Assembly (NCBI GenBank): GCA_015489565.1
Contig: WFZM01000014.1
Location: 1-10,474, forward strand
From: Patescibacteria group bacterium
GTDB taxonomy: Bacteria > Patescibacteriota > Minisyncoccia > Phycocordibacterales > UBA2100
Length of the DNA: 10,474 nt
Direction: 5' to 3'
The position numbers and the translations under genes were made by a program. The notes below the pieces were generated by a model. That model was not told the DNA's origin. It saw only the letters and a program-made list of their open reading frames with translations, and made no database searches. The number at the start of each line of letters is the position of its first letter. Positions within the stretch are counted from its first letter, which is position 1. This document shows positions 6,578 to 10,474 of this stretch, piece after piece.

Positions 6578-6586
6578 TGTTATAAT
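6578..6586 (+). promoter_or_regulatory. Extended -10 promoter of the Kazal/PKD protein gene
   Basis: TGTTATAAT is a perfect extended -10 element. Transcription would start near 6593, giving a 5' UTR of about 27 bases. It sits directly after the upstream terminator, so this gene is probably its own transcription unit. An AGG nine bases before the ATG is the only weak Shine-Dalgarno-like trace. Confidence 0.65.
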
Positions 6587-6620
6587 AGCGAGGGATTTAG
6601 TAAGTAATAATTTTAGGCTT

Positions 6621-8198
6621 ATGTATAAAAAAATAAAACTCTTTTTGTTTGTTATGATTTTGGTGACCTCGTTGGCTGTCATCTCATATAATTCACAAGC
6701 GGAGGCTGTGCAGCTTAAAAGCGCGCAAATCGATGCCATAGTTTCACTCCTCAAGTCTTTTGGTGTTAAGTCGGATATTGTAAGCACGGTAAAGTCTGTC
6801 TTGGAAGGTAAAGAGATAAAGATTCCGACCCCAGCAGAGCCAAAGCCTCCGAAAATTAAGTGTCCGAAAATAGTCAGGAATTTGTATTTAGGCAAGAGTG
6901 GCTCTGACGTAAAAGAGTTGCAAGAGTTTTTAAAGGAGAAAGGCTTTTATGATTACCCGGAGATAACCGGTTACTTCGGCCCGGCAACAGAAAGGGCAGT
7001 GCAGGAATTTCAGAAGCGCTACGGAGTAATAAGCTCAGGTAGTCCGGAGTCTAACGGCTTTGGTGTTTTCGGACCTAAGACTCGAGCGATGATAAAAAAG
7101 ATTTGTGGCTACGACTATCCGGAGCCCAAGCCTTGGCTTTGCCCGGCGATATATGAGCCGGTATGTGCTGTACCCAAGTCCAACTGCCCTGTCTGCAAGG
7201 GTGATGTCTGCTTGATGTTAGCTTGCCTTGAGTCGGCACCGAAAACTTATAGTAATAAGTGCGAGATGACAAAGGCGGGAGCAAGATTCCTGCATGAAGG
7301 ACGCTGTGAAGATGGTGTGGTGACCAATCCGGAAGCTCCGCAAATTGAGGCTATCTCAGGTCCTGTATCATTAAAAGTTGGTCAGAAAGGAAAATGGAAA
7401 GTTAAAGTAAGGAATATAAAGGAAGGCGATTACTTAAGCTACAGCTGGTCCTGGGGTGATGAGAAAATTCAGGGGATCTCATACAGTAATATGATGAAAA
7501 AAGAAAGCGATGATTTAAGCTCTAGCGCCGAGGCAAGCCATATTTACTATAGTCCCGGACTCTACAAGATTAAAGTTACTGCCAGAAATCAGGCCGGTCT
7601 TTCAAACTCTGCAACTGTCACGGTGAAAGTCAAAGATGATGCCCCTGTAAGCTCGCAATGCCAATCTTGGTATGATGGCTGCAATACTTGTTCACGGGCT
7701 TATCCGGGAGCGCCGGCTATTTGTACTAAAAGATATTGCGCGCTTGATGAGAGTATCTGGAGTGGGAAGGCTAAATGTTTGAAATACTTTGATGATGAAA
7801 AATTACATATTTATGATATTCGCTTGGACAAATACAGCTATAGCTTGGACGATAGCATAAAGCTGAAATGGAATTATTCAGGCTCTACGGAAAACAAAAA
7901 ATTAGCCATAATTTTAAAAGATGAAAATGGAAGGGCTATAAAATCTCAGAGAGCGGATATAGAAGAAAAAGAGGCCGAGATGAAACTTTCCGGTTCCTGC
8001 AATTCATACTTCTCGGACGCCATAGACGGAAATTGTAATATGCTCAGGGATAAGTTGGAGTCCGGCTTAAACAAATATTATTTAGAGCTTCAAGTTTACA
8101 GTCCTGAAAATGCTTGTTTTGGCTATTGTGCCCCGGGAGCGCCACGTCCTGAAATATTGGATACTCTAAGAACTAAGGCTTTTGATATAGAGTATTAA
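6621..8198 (+). CDS. Exported multidomain protein: peptidoglycan-binding, Kazal-like, PKD-like, Cys-rich domains
   Basis: The 525-residue product begins with a signal peptide (hydrophobic 7-22, cleavage near AEA at 27-29). A peptidoglycan_binding_1-type domain spans about 81-162 (GKSGSDVKELQEFL, ITGYFGPATERAVQEFQ, GVFGPKTRAMI), bracketed by C81 and C162. A Kazal-like region covers 174-229: CPAIYEPVC at the front and TYSNKCEMTKAG...GRC at the back match the serine-protease-inhibitor fold. An unusual insert with four extra cysteines (C189, C192, C197, C202) lies between. A PKD-like beta-sandwich follows (about 240-337; LSYSWSWGD, then HIYYSPGLYKIKVTARN). A cysteine-rich segment (347-386, with CNTCSRAYPGAP) and a final domain that looks like a beta-sandwich (about 395-525) are unrecognised. 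It is likely an envelope or secreted protein with disulfides. Inhibition of proteases is possible but unproven. It has its own promoter and ends in a terminator shared with the convergent HIT gene. Confidence 0.87.
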   Translation: MYKKIKLFLFVMILVTSLAVISYNSQAEAVQLKSAQIDAIVSLLKSFGVKSDIVSTVKSVLEGKEIKIPTPAEPKPPKIKCPKIVRNLYLGKSGSDVKELQEFLKEKGFYDYPEITGYFGPATERAVQEFQKRYGVISSGSPESNGFGVFGPKTRAMIKKICGYDYPEPKPWLCPAIYEPVCAVPKSNCPVCKGDVCLMLACLESAPKTYSNKCEMTKAGARFLHEGRCEDGVVTNPEAPQIEAISGPVSLKVGQKGKWKVKVRNIKEGDYLSYSWSWGDEKIQGISYSNMMKKESDDLSSSAEASHIYYSPGLYKIKVTARNQAGLSNSATVTVKVKDDAPVSSQCQSWYDGCNTCSRAYPGAPAICTKRYCALDESIWSGKAKCLKYFDDEKLHIYDIRLDKYSYSLDDSIKLKWNYSGSTENKKLAIILKDENGRAIKSQRADIEEKEAEMKLSGSCNSYFSDAIDGNCNMLRDKLESGLNKYYLELQVYSPENACFGYCAPGAPRPEILDTLRTKAFDIEY

Positions 8199-8216
8199 GA
8201 ATCCATATCTTAAAGT

Positions 8217-8251
8217 AAAAAGCCCGCACGGCTACGCCGTGCGGGCTTTTT
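8217..8251. terminator. Bidirectional terminator between convergent genes
   Basis: The arms 8217-8232 and 8236-8251 are perfect 16-bp reverse complements around a TAC loop, with an A-run on the left and a T-run on the right. It is therefore a good intrinsic terminator in both directions, serving the exported-protein gene ending at 8198 and the minus-strand HIT gene ending at 8258. Confidence 0.9.
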
Positions 8252-8257
8252 CAAAAT

Positions 8258-8671
8258 CTAAGCAAACTTATTGCGGATTTTATTTGCCAGCTCTTTCATA
8301 ATAGTTTCGGACTCATATTCTTTTCCGTGCCATATATCCAAGCCATCATTTTCGTATCTTGGTATTATATGAGCATGCGGGTGCATTACCACTTGTCCGG
8401 CGCAAGACTCTACATTCATAACTAAGTTAAGACCGCAAGCTTGTGTAGCGCTTTTAGTTGCCTTGGCTATGCGACGTGTTGCTTTTGCCACCTCAATCCA
8501 ATCCGACTCTTCAATGTCAAGCACATTAGTGCTGTGAGCTTTTGGGATTACGAGCACATGACCCTCGTTGGTGGGGCGGATATCCATAAAGGCCAGGACT
8601 TTTTCATCTTCATAGACTTTCTCTGCCGGCAAGTCTCCGGCAACTATTTTACAAAATATACAATCGTTCAT
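8258..8671 (-). CDS. HIT-family (histidine triad) nucleotide hydrolase/transferase
   Basis: The 137-residue protein is a compact single-domain HIT protein; relatives hydrolyse or transfer nucleotides from substrates such as adenosine phosphoramidates or dinucleoside polyphosphates. The histidine triad is VMHPHAHIIPR, with H97, H99 and H101, the middle or last histidines acting on the nucleotide phosphate in known members. The N-terminus CIFCKI (C4, C7) with H46 and H97 matches the zinc-binding set seen in many bacterial HIT proteins. ENEGHVLVIPKAH-like (NEGHVLVIPKAH, 35-46) and AGQVV (91-95) motifs are also typical. The physiological substrate cannot be told from sequence. The ATG at 8669-8671 gives the standard N-terminus and has a -10 element eight bases upstream. 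The gene is monocistronic, convergent with the exported-protein gene and divergent from the recJ-like gene. Confidence 0.94.
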   Translation of the reverse strand: MNDCIFCKIVAGDLPAEKVYEDEKVLAFMDIRPTNEGHVLVIPKAHSTNVLDIEESDWIEVAKATRRIAKATKSATQACGLNLVMNVESCAGQVVMHPHAHIIPRYENDGLDIWHGKEYESETIMKELANKIRNKFA

Positions 8672-8679
8672 ATGCTTGT

Positions 8680-8685
8680 ATTATA
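8680..8685 (-). promoter_or_regulatory. -10 element of the HIT gene
   Basis: On the minus strand a consensus TATAAT follows TTG and ends eight bases before the HIT ATG, predicting a 5' UTR of only one or two bases. No convincing -35 is visible; the region where it would lie runs into the palindrome at 8694-8728. Confidence 0.6.
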
Positions 8686-8693
8686 CAACATTT

Positions 8694-8728
8694 TACAAAA
8701 AATGGAGCTTGAAGCTCCATTTTTTGTA
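8694..8728. repeat. Perfect 16-bp palindrome between divergent HIT and recJ-like promoters
   Basis: The arms 8694-8709 and 8713-8728 are exact reverse complements around a TGA loop, with an A-run on the left and a T-run on the right. It has the form of a bidirectional terminator, yet no annotated gene ends here: both neighbours start from it. It could insulate the two promoters, serve as an operator, or be a mobile palindrome. Confidence 0.8.
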
Positions 8729-8744
8729 TCAAGATGAAAGTTCG

Positions 8745-8753
8745 TGGTACAAT
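8745..8753 (+). promoter_or_regulatory. Extended -10 promoter of the recJ-like gene
   Basis: TGGTACAAT is an extended -10 element with a weak TTGTAT 18 bases upstream at 8724-8729. It ends seven bases before the ATG at 8761, so transcription would start at that codon. It lies downstream of the alternative ATG at 8734, arguing against that start. Confidence 0.6.
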
Positions 8754-8760
8754 AGCAAGC

Positions 8761-10440
8761 ATGATAGAAGAGCATGAATTGTTTGCAAGCTTGCCGGACC
8801 CTCTTAAAGATATAGTTAAAAAGCGTTTTAGTGGAAAGGGCGATTTTGATGATTTTTTAAATTTTGATTACGAAAAGGATTTGCACGACCCTTTTTTGTT
8901 TAAGGATATGCAAAAGGCTGTGGAACGCATTTTGCAAGCAATTAAAAAAGGAGAAAAGATTGCTATTTACAGTGATTTTGATGCAGATGGTATCCCGGGC
9001 GGGATCATACTTAAAGAGACTTTTGATAAAATAGGCTATGAAAATTTTCTAAATTATATTCCTCACAGAAACAAAGAAGGCTACGGCCTTCATAAAGAAG
9101 CGGTAGAAAAGCTTATAAAAGATAATGGGGTAAGTCTCATACTAACGGTAGATGTTGGCATATCTGATACCGGCGCTGCCGCTGTGGCAAATAAGCTTGG
9201 TGCAGATCTTATTATCACAGATCACCATGAGGCTCTTAATGTGCCAGAAGCTTTCGCCATTATAAATCCTAAACTTGAGAATGAAGAATATCCTTTCAAA
9301 GAACTCTGTGGAGCAGCCGTAGCCTGGAAGCTGAGCTCGGCACTTTTAGAGCGTGGCAAAAAATCTTCCCTGCCCGGATTCGCGAATATAAAAGAAGGTT
9401 GGGAAAAGTGGCTTTTGTCACTGGTAGCTCTCTCTACCGTTGCGGACATGATGCCGCTAATTGGTGAGAACAGAGCACTTGTGCACTTTGGGCTTATCGC
9501 AATGCAAAAATCTCCAAGACCCGGGCTAAGGGCACTACTCAGGCACTATGGTGTATCTCAAAATTTACTTGATGAGACAGACCTTGGCTTTTCCATAGCG
9601 CCTAAGATAAATGCCGCCTCAAGACTTGGTGACCCTGTGCTTGCTTTTAATTTACTTTCATCCACCGACCCTTTGCAAATACAAAAAGATTTACTTGAGA
9701 TAGACAGGCTCAACAGCAAGCGCAAAACAGAAAGCGCAAAAATAAGCCGTGAAGCAAAAAAGCGCCTTAAAGCGCGCGAAACTTTGCCAAAAGTATTTCT
9801 CACAGGAGATAAGTCATGGAATCCGGCGCTTTTGGGTCTTTCTGCAGGCAAGCTTGCAGATGAGTTTGGCAGAATCGTTTGTCTGTGGGGGCAGGACGAG
9901 GCGGGGGTATTTAAAGGCTCATGCAGAAATGGAAATTCCGGACATATAGCAAAACTTTTGGATTCCGTAAAAGAAAGGCTTATTAACTACGGTGGGCACG
10001 AAGGAGCAGGAGGCTTTTCTTTGGACTTTGAGAACCTGCTTGAATTTGAGGGTTTACTCAATGAATCTTACGAAAAACTTGGCTTTGAATCGCAAGAGCA
10101 AAAAGTGGAATTTGACGCTGAGCTTTTAAGCTCAGATCTGAATTGGGATTTCTATAAAAAACTCAGGCTTCTTGCGCCTTTTGGCATCGCTAACCCCGCG
10201 CCGATTTTTAGGTGGTCAAATATTGAAATAGTATCCAAACGCCTCTTTGGTAAAAACAAAGAGCATCTGGAGATAGTTTTTAAAAGCACTGGGAACAATC
10301 AGAGCGCCAAAGCGATAGCTTTTTTTGCCAAGGATGAATGGAAGAAACTGGAGAATATAAAAGAAATATACGGTAAAATAGAAAAAAGCAGTTTCATGAA
10401 GAAGCTTGAGCTAAGGGTAAGTGTTACAAATTTGATCTAA
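8761..10440 (+). CDS. recJ: RecJ-like single-stranded-DNA-specific exonuclease (DHH/DHHA1 family)
   Basis: RecJ degrades single-stranded DNA 5' to 3' in recombination and repair, using metal ions. From ATG 8761 the product has 559 residues, close to the usual length of about 570. The DHH phosphoesterase motifs are DFDADG (72-77), VDVG (130-133), TDHHE (153-157) and TVADMMPL (226-233). PKINAASRLGDP (281-292) is the conserved segment between the DHH and DHHA1 domains. The DHHA1 domain carries GGHEGAGG (411-418), and an OB-fold region occupies roughly the last 115 residues. SWNPALLG (352-359) has Asn where relatives often have His. An in-frame ATG at 8734 would add nine residues, but an extended -10 element lies between the two ATGs, so 8761 is preferred and the mRNA would be leaderless. 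The gene stands alone, divergent from the HIT gene. Confidence 0.93.
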   Translation: MIEEHELFASLPDPLKDIVKKRFSGKGDFDDFLNFDYEKDLHDPFLFKDMQKAVERILQAIKKGEKIAIYSDFDADGIPGGIILKETFDKIGYENFLNYIPHRNKEGYGLHKEAVEKLIKDNGVSLILTVDVGISDTGAAAVANKLGADLIITDHHEALNVPEAFAIINPKLENEEYPFKELCGAAVAWKLSSALLERGKKSSLPGFANIKEGWEKWLLSLVALSTVADMMPLIGENRALVHFGLIAMQKSPRPGLRALLRHYGVSQNLLDETDLGFSIAPKINAASRLGDPVLAFNLLSSTDPLQIQKDLLEIDRLNSKRKTESAKISREAKKRLKARETLPKVFLTGDKSWNPALLGLSAGKLADEFGRIVCLWGQDEAGVFKGSCRNGNSGHIAKLLDSVKERLINYGGHEGAGGFSLDFENLLEFEGLLNESYEKLGFESQEQKVEFDAELLSSDLNWDFYKKLRLLAPFGIANPAPIFRWSNIEIVSKRLFGKNKEHLEIVFKSTGNNQSAKAIAFFAKDEWKKLENIKEIYGKIEKSSFMKKLELRVSVTNLI

Positions 10441-10441
10441 G

Positions 10442-10463
10442 GATAACTACCCGCGCAGTTATC
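10442..10463. repeat. Small inverted repeat just after the recJ-like gene
   Basis: The arms 10442-10448 and 10457-10463 pair over 7 bp across an eight-base loop and begin one base after the stop codon. There is no U-tract in the visible sequence. It may be a weak terminator or the edge of a larger structure cut by the window end. Confidence 0.3.
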
Positions 10464-10474
10464 AACTTGTAAAG

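Noticed and set aside
8734..8760. Upstream ATG extending the recJ-like protein by nine residues
   Set aside because: An extended -10 element (8745-8753) lies between this ATG and the next at 8761, so a transcript from it would not include 8734.

Overview
The window looks like chromosomal DNA from a member of the Candidate Phyla Radiation (Patescibacteria), probably a Parcubacteria-type lineage. The signs are an AT-rich, compact layout, divergent forms of universal genes (ArgRS, Tgt, a DHH exonuclease), a PemK/MazF-like reading frame of a type I associate with these genomes, and exported proteins built from modules typical of the group: a CxPGDTNC-like N-terminal segment, G-x-x-G-I-G-T-x-S-P fibre repeats, and peptidoglycan-binding domains bracketed by cysteines. 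The lineage is inferred from protein style; there is no rRNA in the window.

Layout. Bases 2-145 hold the last 47 codons of an unrecognised protein. argS follows (184-1866), then two strong palindromes. Next is a PemK/MazF-type toxin frame (2035-2418) that is intact except for two in-frame stop codons, a C/G-rich hairpin, and tgt (2494-3564), also followed by palindromes. The centre (3842-8198) is a block of three exported proteins: a phage-fibre-like protein; a protein with GWI repeats, an aspartate-rich calcium-binding-type region and two peptidoglycan-binding domains; and a protein with a peptidoglycan-binding domain, a Kazal-like region, a PKD-like domain and a cysteine-rich C-terminal half. 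A HIT-family gene on the minus strand (8258-8671) converges on this block and shares a bidirectional terminator with it. It diverges from a recJ-like exonuclease (8761-10440) across a perfect 16-bp palindrome.

Function. argS, tgt, the HIT gene and recJ are translation, tRNA modification, nucleotide and DNA-repair housekeeping genes and do not form one pathway. The three exported proteins plausibly act together at the cell envelope, with peptidoglycan-binding modules as anchors and the fibre, PKD-like and Kazal-like parts facing outward; this is inference from domain content.

Two non-coding patterns recur. First, several genes have a -10-like hexamer only 6-8 bases before the start codon, which would give leaderless or nearly leaderless mRNAs. 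Second, six intergenic palindromes have a three-base loop. Two of them sit behind a shared AT-rich leader of about 44 bases that carries stop codons in all three forward frames. No tRNA, rRNA, CRISPR array or insertion sequence was seen. I found no complete new system; the best leads are the repeated 3'-end element, the decayed toxin, the variant Tgt and the exported-protein block.
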